Part shown: positions 1 through 11,803 of the stretch, in pieces
Position numbering within the stretch: the first letter of the stretch is position 1
Layout of the letters: every line of letters begins with the position of its first letter
DNA from: Zanthoxylum bungeanum
Taxonomy: Eukaryota > Streptophyta > Magnoliopsida > Sapindales > Rutaceae
DNA length: 64,000 nt
Assembly (NCBI GenBank): GCA_019454045.1
Contig: SKCR01034781.1
Span: 62,001 to 126,000, forward strand
Reading direction: 5' to 3'
The notes under the pieces: generated by a model
The model's input: only the letters and a program-made list of their open reading frames with translations
The model's database searches: none
Told to the model about the DNA's origin: nothing
Program-made: the position numbers and the translations under genes

Positions 1-3000
1 TGCCAATCCACGGTATCATATACACATCTCAATGTGTATCGTATACACATAAACCTCAAAAGCTCACATGGCACTTAAGAGGTAGGCAACAAGAAGTAAG
101 TCCGCTATAACATAATGAGTTTGTCAAACAAACTCAATCGTTTCCCATAGCCAGTATCTTTCATATTTTGTAGAATCTAAATTATACATTAATATGAATC
201 AGACACTACATCAGTATTGTGCTACAACTACTGAGTTATCCAAGTATTCATGGATCAAATCCAAAATACTATGCGGACAACCGCAAGCTCAACACCAATA
301 TAAAACTTCTAATTTATAAGGTCACAATGCAACTTCATAAGTCAATACTTCATAAGTTGCATCTAATTCCACTAAATAGTAGAATCTTTCGTGACACTCC
401 CACTGCATCTTTTGTGACTCTTTATGATGTAGACTGTCTAACGTCATAATTAGTCTCAAAATTAATATGACCCTAATGTTTGCAGACTGTATTCTCCATG
501 AATTAGAAACTCATTTTTAATATCTCAAAGATCACAAAGAACGTGTTTCAAGATCCATCCTATGGTCTATAGGATATTAAAATAACTCGTAACAATTACG
601 ATTAAATCGATATCTACAATCGCACATAATAAACTATTTATTATGTCATCATCAAATGATACATAAAATTGATTAGACATTCTAATCAATATCGCTTTTG
701 AAAAAGGAATCATCATTTACGAAAGATGAATACTTTATATAAGTCACACAATAACTGTCCAACAGTTATACTACTTGTCATACATATAGCCTAGTTATGT
801 CCTTTATTAGATCATATCTAATGTACGAATAATAAGAGTATCTCACAAGTCTCTGGGTTTAATATCTTATATAAAATTTTATATCGAATATAACAGAGAC
901 TACTCCCATTGTTTTCACGGAGTAAAAAAAGACTTAGGTAAACATTTTACCTCACAAAAATCTCATTATTACTATAATAATGATAATGTTGTTAGGATAT
1001 ATAACACTAGAAAGTAATTTGTACGCTCCCACTAACCCTTCAAACACATATGTATTCTCTATACTTTGACAAGATCGGACAATCTGACGATATCAAAAAC
1101 AGAGAACACAGATTTCCGGAAGACTTATCCGAGTCTACAATAGGCTCTATAAGCTAGAACATTAAACTGCGATCTCAGCAGAACACAAAGTCTAGGGCCA
1201 TTTCAGAATGTACTCTTCAAACTAAGAAATCACAACTGATCTCTTATTTGAATAAGTCATTCAAAAAAGGCACTTTGAATTCTTTAGCCAAAATATACAG
1301 TTTAATATCAACATTAACCAACAGATCTTAAATTGTTCAATCAGTGCGACTAGAGATAAGTTTCCTCAGAATCTACAATAGATTGCTGAGTGTAAACTTT
1401 CTCACTATCATACTGTAAAGGTCAAATCTTTAATAAGCTCACACTGCTTTTGCTGCGCAAACAATTAGCACAAATCATGAACTAATTCATAATGAAAACG
1501 TAATCAAGTTCAAAACATGATCGTAGTAGGCTATGAACAATCTTAGATCTATGGTTTAATGGTGAATTTCCAGAATCGATATCAAATATCGCTTCCATTA
1601 AAGTTATAGGATAATTTTCTTATGTAAGAAAACAACAGAACCATTAAGTATCAAATACTCGTGAATGATTCTGTTATCCTATTGGACTTATACGGAAGAT
1701 GTATAAGGGTTGTTTTATCTTATTTAATTACATAGTTCCAATTATAGTTTATCATTCTCACAATTGACTTCAATAAGTCAAGTCTTTTTCTACAATGATT
1801 AACATCAAATGTTACACACCAAGTAATAAAACAATTTTATTACTTAGGATCGTAGAAAATATATTCTATCAAATAGAATACTATATTCTATAAAATAGAA
1901 TAAATGATAAACTTTTACTTATACTCCCGAGGTGTAAGTAATTTCCATTATATAACTATTATATAAAAGAAATATTCAAATCTTAAACTTTTCAAGATTC
2001 GAATTTTCTACCTATACATATCATATATGCAACTGTAGAAAATAATGGAACATTAATTAAAGAGATGGATTAGTGTTACTGGAGCATAACCCCAAGAGTA
2101 TTGAAACTAATTCGGTAACATTCAATATCAAACGAATCAAATCATATAAGATTCAATTACTCCCACTGACCAATTCCATCAAGATGGAATCGTGGAAGAA
2201 TTATATTGAATTAGAATCATATTCATTGAATAACCTTAGAACTAATTACTTTAAATTTATACGTTTGATCGTATTTAAGATCTTTGAGCAATTCAAAGAC
2301 ATAATGAATTTTAAGGATGAGGTTCTCAAAAAACTTCAGATTGAATATGTTTGAACACGTCAAAAATGTTCAATCTACATTTCATCAGAACAGATTGAAA
2401 GTTCTTGATCATTTCAAGACGTTCAATATGTGTTCTTTCAGAAACACGTAACTAAGTTATGACAATTCATAAACTAAGTTATGAAGTAAATAAAACTACC
2501 TTAAGCAATTACAATTCATTAAAAATACATACATCTAATGTATCAGTTTAATGAATCTGGTGGTCCAATGACAAATCATTGGTTAAACGAGATTTTAATC
2601 ACCTTCTTGAATACAATATTCATTAAAAGGATAAGGATGTGTGGTGTGATCTTGTATCAAATACCATACGGAATAAGCATCTAATGCTTAAGTGATTAAA
2701 CTCATAAAGCACCGTTCTAAATTATTTATTTTACCGAATAATTTTTCTTAATGTTTATCTCTACGTCAATGACACTACTAGTTATATTTAAAATATATAA
2801 CAATTGTTTATAAGGAACAAGTAACTATCCAATAGTCGCGAGTTCCGATATCAAATATCAAAACAATCGTTAACTAATATTTTTAAATAACTAGATGATA
2901 GATCTGGTATCCAATACCTATAGTTGTAGTATTGTGAAAATCGATATTTTCTATACACAACTATACACATCTCATTTCTTTGGCTTTACTATTTGCATTC

Positions 3001-3331
3001 AACTATTCACAACAATTTCAAATAATTGATTAGTAAATTGTGACAGACACATTGCCTCTATAGGTCATTAAAGCTAAGAAACGTCATTACTAGATAAACA
3101 AATACCTAATGGGGCTTTCTTAATACCAGTCAAGAATCTCGAGACATGAACTAATTCAAGTCAATTCTTACTGCATAAGAAACTATTCTCTCTAAAGTAT
3201 TATATCCTAAAAAGGATATCTATCTAGATTATCTATCATGACTTAGAAACTAAGTCATTAACCATCTTGATTTTTGAAGAAAATCGGAACAATAGTTCCC
3301 GATGGTTTAGACCAATCTAATAATATCCTAG
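1..3331 (-). mobile_element. Ty1/copia element F, left part (pol remnant)
   Basis: Heavily decayed internal region of a copia element read on the minus strand; the element continues left of the window. No domain is open, but short landmarks match the better-preserved copies I and B. The reverse complement near 1030-1060 gives a reverse-transcriptase-like VSGS stretch, at the same landmark (a 'gctcccactaacc' string) that lies inside RT in element I near 22390. A 'ctcccactgacca' string near 2160 matches the I landmark near 23150, between integrase and RT. AT-rich with stops in all frames. The short plus-strand frames at 219-449 and 2073-2354 have no family features and are not genes. The PPT and 3' LTR are not in the window. 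Confidence 0.6.
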
Positions 3332-6300
3332 TGTAGGCACTGCATTTTTGCATGTAAGTCCCTATGATGAGTCTCATTTGGAGGCACTACCTTTTAAACC
3401 GAGGAAGTTGCGGGAAACGGACGTCGGAAGGGAATCAATATTTTGTTAGATTTTATTCGCTTGTTTAGCTTCGGGCTCACTTGTTGGACCTCCGTTTTAA
3501 AGCACCTTTAGCCCAAGAAACCCCGCAAACCACTTAACTTTAGCCCAAAAACCCCCGCAAGCCCACAAACCACTAAACCCACCAACCAAAGCCAACCAAA
3601 CCCACCAACCAAAGGCCACACGCCCAACCACGGCCCACACACGCCCAAGCCATAAAAGACATCCAAAAATATTAAAATGCATATTTAACACATGGGAAAA
3701 TCAAAATAAAACAAATAAAATCTAAATAATGGCCTACCTAATCAAGACAAATCAAATCTACCACCTTCATAATAAAACAAATCTCATGCTTAATTAACAT
3801 AAATCAAATATATTAACTTCCTAATTAAGCCAAATCTTGTCTCTAATCAATCTTTTACTTTCCTTACATGACACTAAGAAAATATCTCACCTTTATTGCA
3901 TGATCTCTCATTCCTTCTCCAACAAGGATTCACCCTATCCTTTGTCTATACAAGAAACTAAATACCAACCCTTCACACCTCCTAGCCATTCACATATACA
4001 CACAGTCCATTAACCACACGTCAAAAGCAAGCCCCTTTGCATTCACCAAACTTGCTCCTTCACGCACATAGCTCACAAGACCCCTCATGGCCCTAACTTC
4101 ATCACTACTTCAACAAGCCAATACCCCTACGCATAAGCCCCTTGCTCTCACGCCACATGCCCTCACCAACTCAACACGCCCACAACTTTGCCACAACCAA
4201 CGCACACAAAAACACAGCCCACGTAGCAACCATATCGTTGCCATTCAACGCCACCTTCATACTCCACGCCTGGCCACCTTCAACAACCCTTAACTACACG
4301 TACTATCAACCAACCCCTTCACAAAACCAATCAGCCTCATATTCACGTACAAATCGACCAGCAAGCCCTCACAAATCTACCTCAAATCAACGCCACAGCC
4401 CCCCTGAATTGCACCTTTTGGTCACCAAAAATCCCACCAAACATGCCCCTAACTGCACCTAAAAACTTCCCAAAACAGTCCCTGAATTAACCCAAAACTG
4501 CACCTAAAAACTGCCAAAAACAGCAGTCCGTTTACCGTAAAAATAGTAGCCAAAAACCTGCAAAATAGTAGCCTTTTACCGTAAAACAGTGACTAAAAAA
4601 CAATAGCAGAACAGCAGCGAAACAGAGCGAAAATAACGGCCCAAGCAGCGAAATTGCGAGGGAAAATGTTGAACCAGTGAACCGGAGGAGTTGCGGAGCA
4701 TCCACCTTTCCGACGACCGTATACCGTACTTCCGAGGGATGATTTAAAAGGTTAGACCTGAGGGCACTTTTTGTATTTATTTTCATTCATCTTTTAATTG
4801 TTTTATTTATTTTTTTTTCCGCATGAGATTCGTTTGTTGATGCATGTTGTGGCCCTTGAATGAATGGAAAATGTGTCGTCTCTTGTGGTATATAGGATGG
4901 AAACCCAGACGTAATTTCCGTAGCCGAATCCGAATGGACGGTAGTGCAGTATGTACTTGAGATACAACTCCACGTACCACTTGAGCAAACGACACATATT
5001 TTGCTTTGTCTTATCTTGTTTGTTTATTATCCGCATTTTATATTGCACCATTTAATTTCCGTACGATTATTTGTTTGTATTGATGATGTGATGCGCATGG
5101 GCTTAGTATGTTGGTTTAAAGGTTCTCTATTTGATGGAAGAAAAACTCTAAAAGACTACCTTGTGTTTGATTGAATGTGATATATGTTTAATCAAATATG
5201 CGAAGTCCTATATTGTTGTCATTATTTTGTATGCATTGTAATGTGATGTGCATGGGCTTAGTATGTTGGTCTAAAGGTTCTCTATTTGAGGGAAGAAAAA
5301 GTCTAAAAGACTACCTTTACGGCAATACTTTGCCGTGCCTTTTATATTATGTCTTTTACTTTATGTACATTGGTTGTTTATGTAATTGATGATATAGTGC
5401 ACATGGGCTTAGTATGTTAGTCTAAAGGTTCTCTATTTGAGGGAAGAAAAGGCCAAAAGGCTACCTTTACGACAATACTTTGCCGCGCCGGACAAAGTGT
5501 GTTTGGTTGAATGTGAGATATGTTCAACCGAGCAGACAAAATCCTATATCATTGTCTTTAATTTATATGTATTGTAATGTAATGCACATGGGCTTAGTAT
5601 GTTGGTATAAAGGTTCTCTATTTGAGAGAAGAAAAGTCCAAAAGGCTACCTTTATGACAGTACTTCGCCGCACCTTTTATTATTCCATTGTTTGCTTTAT
5701 GTATGTCATCTCTTTGCATAATCATGCATCATATTGCAATGCACATGGGCAAATCAAGTTGGATTAAAGGTCCTCCATTTTGAGGGAAAGAAAGCCGAAG
5801 GGCTACCTTTACCACGACGTTTTGCCGCGCCGGACAAAGTATGTTCGATTGAATGTGAAATACGTTTAATCGGACACTCAAAGTCCTATATAGATGTGGG
5901 CATATGTCGCATCTCTTTTCTTTCACTTTCATTGTCTATCTTTTGCATCGTATCATTGCACGTTTATTTTAATGTCATAATTAGCTCATTAGTTATCTCT
6001 TTGCATTATGTACCTAATTGCTTCTCTTTATTACGCATGATTGTGCAATTGCCATTTATTTGTGTTCCTACATGTATAAGTACAATGTGCTTATGAAATT
6101 GTATGCTTGCCATTATTCGGATTCACTTTTATGCGTGTTCGTACAATTACCATTTCCTTGCGTTTCCGTATCCATGAATATGGTGTGCTTATGAAGTTGT
6201 ATGCTCGCTATATTTCAATTCACCTTTATGCATGCAAATTTGGACATAGGTTATATGCAAATAGGTTATATGCAAATTCGGACATAGGTTATATGCAAAC

Positions 6301-6512
6301 TTAGATATGAGCCTTATACTTATGCATGTGAATTTAGGAGTAAATTATCCTTGGAAATATATGTTGCTTAGGCTTGGTTAGATTATTGCACAAATCATTT
6401 CATTACAAGTGGCATAAGTAAGGGACCATTCCGAACCCAACGGTTTGAGGTCTTCCCTTACGAGGGGTGAGTGCGGCCTTAAATCATTTTCCCGGTTTAC
6501 CCCGGGTGGCGA
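3332..6512 (+). repeat. 5' LTR of element A (3' end missing)
   Basis: Begins TGTAGGCACTGC and matches the 3' LTR at 11804 with about 3-4% difference by eye over the first 300 bp. Homology to the A' LTR runs to 'ccgggtggcga' at 6512 and then stops, whereas the A' LTR continues ~75 bp to its CCCACA end. The LTR terminus and the primer binding site have therefore been lost. C-rich (CCAACCAAAGCC-like) stretch at 3500-3650. The TATA position is 'tctatacaag' near 3950, mutated relative to TATAAAA in the 3' LTR. Frames at 3497-3691, 4087-4462, 4532-4786 and 6378-6652 are chance frames inside the LTR. Confidence 0.85.
5081..5835 (+). repeat. ~150-185-bp tandem repeats inside the A 5' LTR
   Basis: Five successive copies of a block starting with a 'gcacatgggcttagtatg' type motif near 5092, 5249, 5399, 5583 and 5739. 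Each is followed by 'aaaggttctctatttg', a gaagaaaa tract and 'ctacctttacga...tttgccgc'. The 3' LTR keeps two copies and the start of a third (13567-13910), and the A' LTR has three (47063, 47251, 47420). Copy number therefore varies between LTRs of one family, probably by unequal exchange or slippage during reverse transcription. Confidence 0.8.
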
Positions 6513-6897
6513 ACTTGTTGGGCCATTTAAACTGGGACGAGTTCGTATCCTATGACAATTGGGCCAAAAGTTTCTATAATGACGATGAGCCATCCTATGT
6601 TTGGGCCCCTTATCATTTGAAGTTGTTTAACCATGTTATCGCAAAGGTGTAAACCTGTTGGGCCTTTTCAACTAGGACAAGTTTTCACCTTGTAATAACA
6701 TGATTGAATACTTTAAAATGATAATGGGCCGATTTATATGCATCGCACGTATCTCGTGCATCTCATACATACACACATTATGTTAACTCTCTTGTGTCTT
6801 AAGAGCCATCAAAGATATCCATTGGGTTAGGGAAAAGTGAAGACTTGTTAAAAGGCCAATAGCAAACATGAGTGAATAAGAGAATGAAGCATCCCGT
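6513..6897 (+). other. Untranslated leader of element A
   Basis: Lies between the truncated 5' LTR and the first gag ATG. Contains repeated 'gttgggcc...ggacaagtt' type strings near 6518-6545 and 6656-6685. No PBS matching any common plant tRNA is visible, consistent with a deletion at the LTR/PBS junction. Nothing coding is seen. Confidence 0.5.
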
Positions 6898-8198
6898 ATG
6901 GATCAGTTGGAGACCAATCTCACCAAGGTTACTGAACAGTTGCAAGCCTTGACTACTGTTATGGCTAATATGGTTGTGCCCCGTGCTGGGGGAAACTCTG
7001 AGAATGAGAGGTGTGAAGACCCTCCGACTAGATTGAATGATGATATCCCGGGTTTTAATGATGATATGGCTGAATATGCTACGGGGAAAATGGCAGGGTC
7101 TCAAACTGAACTGTAGAAACTCCGAGATCAGGTAGAGTCGGTTACCCGCAAGATGAGGGGAAAACACGAAGATCTGTTGGATTATGAGGCAATGACGTTT
7201 GAGGAACAGTTGCCAGCTCAGTTTAAAATGCCGGATATAGCCAAGTTTAATGGGAATGGGGACCCGAGGGTCCATCTCCGACAATATGTTTCAGTTATGA
7301 GTTCAGTAGGCCTGTCACAGTGCCAAGTTCAGAAGATGTTTGGGATGTCGCTCGAGGGGGCACCCGTAGTGTGGTACCATAGCCTTGAAAGAAAGGTTAA
7401 GGAAGATTGGAGGGAACTGGCAAACGCCTATCTGAAACAGTATGTTACAGACTTGGAGATTGACTTGTCGCTCCGCGACTTGGAGAATACCAATCAGAAG
7501 CCGGAAGAGAACTTCAAGGAGTATGTAGATTGCTGGAGAAGCCAGCTTCTGAAGATGCAGACTCGGCCCTCGGAGAAGGACCAGATAAAAATGATCATCA
7601 AGGGCACCAAGCCCTCTATTTATGGTAAGCTGAGGAGGATGACTTCGATGATTGCTGATTTCCGACAGTTGAGGGAGACAATTATGGATATTGAGGAGGA
7701 ATAGGTGAAAACAGAAAGTTCTATGGCCAGAATAGAAGGACTTTTGGGGGGCATTCTGAGACTAAGCCCGCTACTACCGAGGTTGCTGCCATCAGGAACC
7801 GGCATTTCTCTAACCTGGGGAAAGTTTCATCTAAGGTGCTTGAGAAATTGAAAGGACAATGACTCCTAAAACCCTTAGAGCCTAAACCACTTCCAGATCC
7901 TATACCACCCAACCTTGACCTAAGCCTGTATTGTCACTTCCATTAGAGGAGAGGCCACGAAACTGACAACTGTACCCGCCTTAGGCATGAAATCCAAAAC
8001 CTCATTGATGCCCATAAAATACCCGATCCTGAGAAAGAACAACCCAACACACATCGGAACCCCCTACCAAATTACCTCTCTGTTCCACCACCCACCTATA
8101 TGATCAACTCTGGCCTACCCGAAAGCTTCATCCTCCAAGCTCTCAACCACCCAGTTTCTTTCATGAGGATAAGGGATGACAACGGTGAAGAAACATAG
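6898..8198 (+). pseudogene. gag: Broken gag of element A (Tat/Ogre type)
   Basis: Starts at the ATG of MDQLETNLTKV. The frame runs to a TAG at 7114, continues in the same frame to 7702 (TAG), then needs a frameshift to keep matching the A' gag. Further stops lie near 7859 and 7946, and the family stop (TAG) is at 8196. The core at about 7195-7690 is a capsid-like retrotransposon gag domain (PVVWYHSLE, then LKQYVTDLE), alpha-helical and basic. A zinc-knuckle relic near 7932-7970 reads C-H-F-H, stop, then RRGHETDNC, followed by RLRHEIQNLIDAHKI, the arrangement typical of Tat/Ogre gags. Normally forms the virus-like particle; here it cannot be made in full. Confidence 0.85.
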
Positions 8199-8804
8199 GC
8201 CGAGGAAGAAGGCAATGCTGTAGATGATGAGACTGTTCTTCCTAGTTTATTTGATCCTACATTTTTAATATAGACATCGATTTTGCCTACTTGTTCAAAC
8301 CATTTCTTAATGATAATAAAGGCGTTCATTCCATTTACTTGCCTGAGTCTACTCCTTTCAACCTGCAACATGAGTATATTTGATAAAAGCATTCAACCTT
8401 GGTACTATGATACTCAGTGATGTTTAGAACACGGGGAATCTTCGGAAGAAGCAAACAGAAAAGACAAGATAGCCATTTAGAAATTGGGAAATGAGGCAGT
8501 GAGACTGTCAGACTTGGAAAGGAATGAGTTCACCAAGCTGATCAACATGGATAGATTGAAGCAGTACTTTACTTGAAGAAGAGAAAACCGAGCAGTCACC
8601 TGACATAAGACCTAACCCAACAGAATAGGAAACTCATTCATGCATGCATGCATACACCTAACGCACTTGCATTCTTTTGTTTTGTTGTGTTTTGTTTTGT
8701 TTGTATTCACAGGTTTCAACAAAGAAAAAGAGAAAGCGTCAAATGCAAGCCAACCAGAAGCAGCAACAATACAGTGTCAGTAGTTTTCAGGAATGAATCA
8801 CAGG
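8199..8804 (+). other. Post-gag spacer of element A
   Basis: Starts with a decayed in-frame continuation past the gag stop (AEEEG..., FDPTFLI then stop) that is similar in A' (44339-44530). It then becomes non-coding, with a 'catgcatgcatgcatac' palindromic stretch near 8640 and TTTTGTTTTG runs near 8675-8700. No protease or RT begins here. This is the point where a full Tat element would carry pol. Confidence 0.6.
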
Positions 8805-11104
8805 GTTGAGGCCCATATCAGTATCAGTTTAGGGCGAGGTCCATATCTGTATCAGTCTGGGGGCGAGGCCCACATCAGTATCTGTTTAGGGCGAAGCCCA
8901 TATCAGTATCAGTCTGGGGGCGAGGCCCACATCAGTATCAGTCTGGGGGTGAGGCCCACATCAGTATAATTTTAGGGCGAGGCCCATATCAGTATCAGTC
9001 TGGGGGCGAGGCCCACATCAATATCAGTTTAGGGCGAGGCCCATATCAATATCAGTTTGGGGTCGAGGCCCATATCAGTATCAGTCTGGGGGCGAGGCCC
9101 ATATCAGTATCAGTTTAAGGCGAGGCCCATATCAGTATCAGTCTGGGGGCGAGGCCCACATCAGTATCAGTTTAGGGCGAAGCCCATATCAGTATCAGTC
9201 TAGGGTCGAGTCCCACATCAGTATCAGTCTGGGGGTGAGGCCCACATCAGTATCAGTTTAGGGCGAGGCCCATATCAGTATCAGTCTGGGGGCGAGGCCC
9301 ACATCAATATCAGTTTAGGGCGAGGGCCATATCAGTATCAGTCTGGGGGCGAGGCCCATATCAGTATCAGTCTGGGGGCGAGGCCCACATCAGTATCAGT
9401 TTAGGGCGAGGCCCATATCAGTATCAGTCTGGGGGTGAGGCCCATATCAGCATCAGACTGGGGGCAAGGCCCACATCAGTATCAGTTTAGGGCGAGACCC
9501 ATATCAGTATCAATCTGAGGGCGAGGCCCACATCAGTATCAGTTTAGGGCGAGGCCAATATCAGTATCACTCTGGGGGCGAGGCCCACATCAGTATCAGT
9601 TTGGGGCGAGGCCCATATCAGTATCAGTCTGGGGGCGAGGCCCATATCAGTATCAGTTTGGGGGCGAGGCCCACATCAATATCAGTTTAGGGGCGAAGCC
9701 CACATCCACATGAGTTTGGGGGCTAGGCCCATATCAGTATCAGTCTGGGGGCGAGGCCCATATCACTATCAGTCTGAGGGCGATGCCCATATCAGTATCA
9801 GTCTGGGGGCGAGGCCCACATCAGTATCAGTTTAGGGCAAGGCCCATATCAGTATCAGTATCAGTCTGGGGGCGAGGCCCATATCAGTATCAGTCTGGGG
9901 GCGAGGCCCACATCAGTATCAGTTTAGGGCAAGGCCCATATCAGTATCAGTATCAGTCTGGGGGCGACGCCCATATCAGTATCAGTCTGGGGTCGAGGCC
10001 CATATCAGTATCAGTCTGGGGGCGAGGCCCACATCAGTATCAGTTTAAGGCGAGGCCCATATCAGTATCAGTTTGGGGGCGAGGCCCACATCAGTATTAG
10101 TCTGGGGGCGAGACCCACATCAGTATCAGTTTAAGGCGAAGCCCATATCAGTATCAGTCTAGGGGCGAGGCCCACATCAATATCAGTCTGGGGGTAAGGC
10201 CCACATCAATATCAGTTTAGGGCGAGGCCCATATAAGTATCAGTCTGGGGCTGAGGCCCACATCAATATCAGTTTAGGGCGAGGCCCATATAAGTATCAT
10301 TCTGGGTGCGAGGCCCATATCAGTATCACTCTGGGGGCGAGGCCCACATCAGTATCAGTTTCAGACGAGGCCCATATCAGTATCAGTTTGGGGGTGAGGC
10401 CCACATCAGTATCAGTCTAGGGGCAATGCCCACATCAGTATCAGTTTAAGGCGAGGCCCATATCAGTATCAGTCTGGGGGCGAGGCCCATATCAGTATCA
10501 GTTTGGGGCGAGGCCCATATCAGTATTAGTTTGGGGGCGAGGCCCATATCAGTATCAGTCTGGGGGCGAGGCCTATATCAGTATCAGTTTGGGGCGAGTC
10601 CCATATTAGTATCAGTTTGGGGGTGAGGCCCACATCAGTATCAGTTTGGGGGCGAAGCCCACATCCACATCAGTTTGGGGGCGAGGCCCATATCAGTATC
10701 AGTATGGGGTGAGGCCAATATCAGCATCACTTTGGGGGGGAGGCCCATATCAGTATCAGTTTGGGGCGAGGCCCATATCAGTATCAGTCTGGGGGCGACG
10801 CCCACATCAGTATCAGTTTAGGGGCGAAGCCCACATCCACATCATTTTGGGGGCGAGGCCTATATCAGTATCAGTTTGGGTCGAGGCCCATATCATTATC
10901 AGTCTGGGGGCGAGGCCCATATCAGGATCAGTTTGGGGCGATGCCCATATCAGTATCAGTCTGGGGGCGAGGCCCATATCAATATCAGTTTAGGGGCGAA
11001 GCCCACATCCGCATCATTTTGGGGGCGATGCCCATATGAATATCAATTTAGGGGCGATGCCCACATTGGTATCGGTATGGGGGCGAGGCCCACATCAGCA
11101 TCAT
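8805..11104 (+). repeat. 28/29-bp minisatellite array, ~80 copies
   Basis: Continuous array of two alternating unit types, 'cccacatcagtatcagttt' + 'agggcgagg' (28 bp) and 'cccatatcagtatcagtct' + 'gggggcgagg' (29 bp). They often occur as a ~57-bp dimer, so there is higher-order structure. About 2300 bp / 28.7 gives roughly 80 units. Because the unit is not a multiple of three, frames drift and give repetitive pseudo-proteins (9783-10100, 10646-11196) that are not genes. The A' element has a related 28-bp array at 44887-45385. Confidence 0.95.
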
Positions 11105-11194
11105 GCATCCATGCATACTTGCATACATATCACATACATACAATTTTTATTTTGTGTTCGCAGGATTGTACCGGTAAAGACCATCTCATCAAGT

Positions 11195-11670
11195 AATGGT
11201 TCGAAAATGAGCCACCTCTCATCATGTAACGGTTAAAAAATGAGCCACATTCTCACACAGCACGGTTCAAAAATGGACCACTACCACATCTAACGCCGAA
11301 AATGGCGCTCCAAAATGGAGCACAGTCCGAAAGGGACAACTATCAAAACAGATGCCGAAAATGGCGTACCAAAATGGAGCACACACACCAAATCCCGAAA
11401 ATGGCGCTCCAAAATGGAGCACACACAACAGATGCCAAACAATGGCGCTCCAAAATGGAGCACACACACCCAACAGATGCCGAAAATGGCACTCCAAAAT
11501 GGAGCACACACAATAGATGCCGAAAATGGCACTCCAAAATGGAGTACACACAACATATGTCGAAAATGGCACTCCAAATGGAGCACACACAACAGATGCC
11601 GAAAATGGCGCTCCAAAAATGGAGCACACACAACAGATGCCGAAAATGGCGCTCCGAAAATGGACCACCA
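11195..11670 (+). repeat. 40-bp hairpin-forming tandem array
   Basis: About nine good copies of a 40-bp unit (gccgaaaatggcgctccaaa + atggagcacacacaacagat), preceded by three or four degenerate ones from 11195. Each unit holds the inverted repeat GCTCCA-aaa-TGGAGC (6-bp stem, 3-nt loop). The frames running through it on both strands (11267-11730) are periodic artefacts. Confidence 0.9.
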
Positions 11671-11787
11671 GATCAACTCAGTTCGAAGCAGCAGGCAAGT
11701 CAGGTGGTAGCTGGCGAGCCAGGTAAGTAAAAATGCATTGCATAAACTTTGATAGGATTGTCATTGTCATACACTACACAAGTCCCA

Positions 11788-11803
11788 TCAAAGTGGGGGC
11801 GAC
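11788..11803 (+). other. Polypurine tract of element A
   Basis: The tract AAAGTGGGGGCGAC sits directly before the 3' LTR start TGTAGGC. It is the plus-strand priming site left uncut by RNase H and fixes the LTR boundary at 11804. The same tract precedes the A' LTR at 46055-46068. Confidence 0.85.

Noticed and set aside
3497..3691. Minus frame rich in Gly/Trp (64 codons)
   Set aside because: Antisense of a C-rich CCAACCAAAGCC stretch in an LTR; no domain, and the copy in the 3' LTR is not kept open.
4087..4462. Plus frames rich in Thr/His/Pro, also at 12614-12880
   Set aside because: LTR sequence around and after the TATA box; frames differ between the two LTRs.
8805..11104. Possible CRISPR-like array of regularly spaced repeats
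   Set aside because: There are no unique spacers; units are contiguous and the DNA is a plant retrotransposon.
9783..11236. Several open frames of 66-115 codons with repeated QYQ/SVSVWGRGP text
   Set aside because: They read through a 28/29-bp tandem array in shifting frames; no start context, no family similarity, and the periodicity explains them.
11267..11730. Overlapping frames on both strands (up to 142 codons) rich in Cys/Phe or Lys/Met
   Set aside because: All are translations of the 40-bp tandem array; openness on both strands is a property of the repeat.
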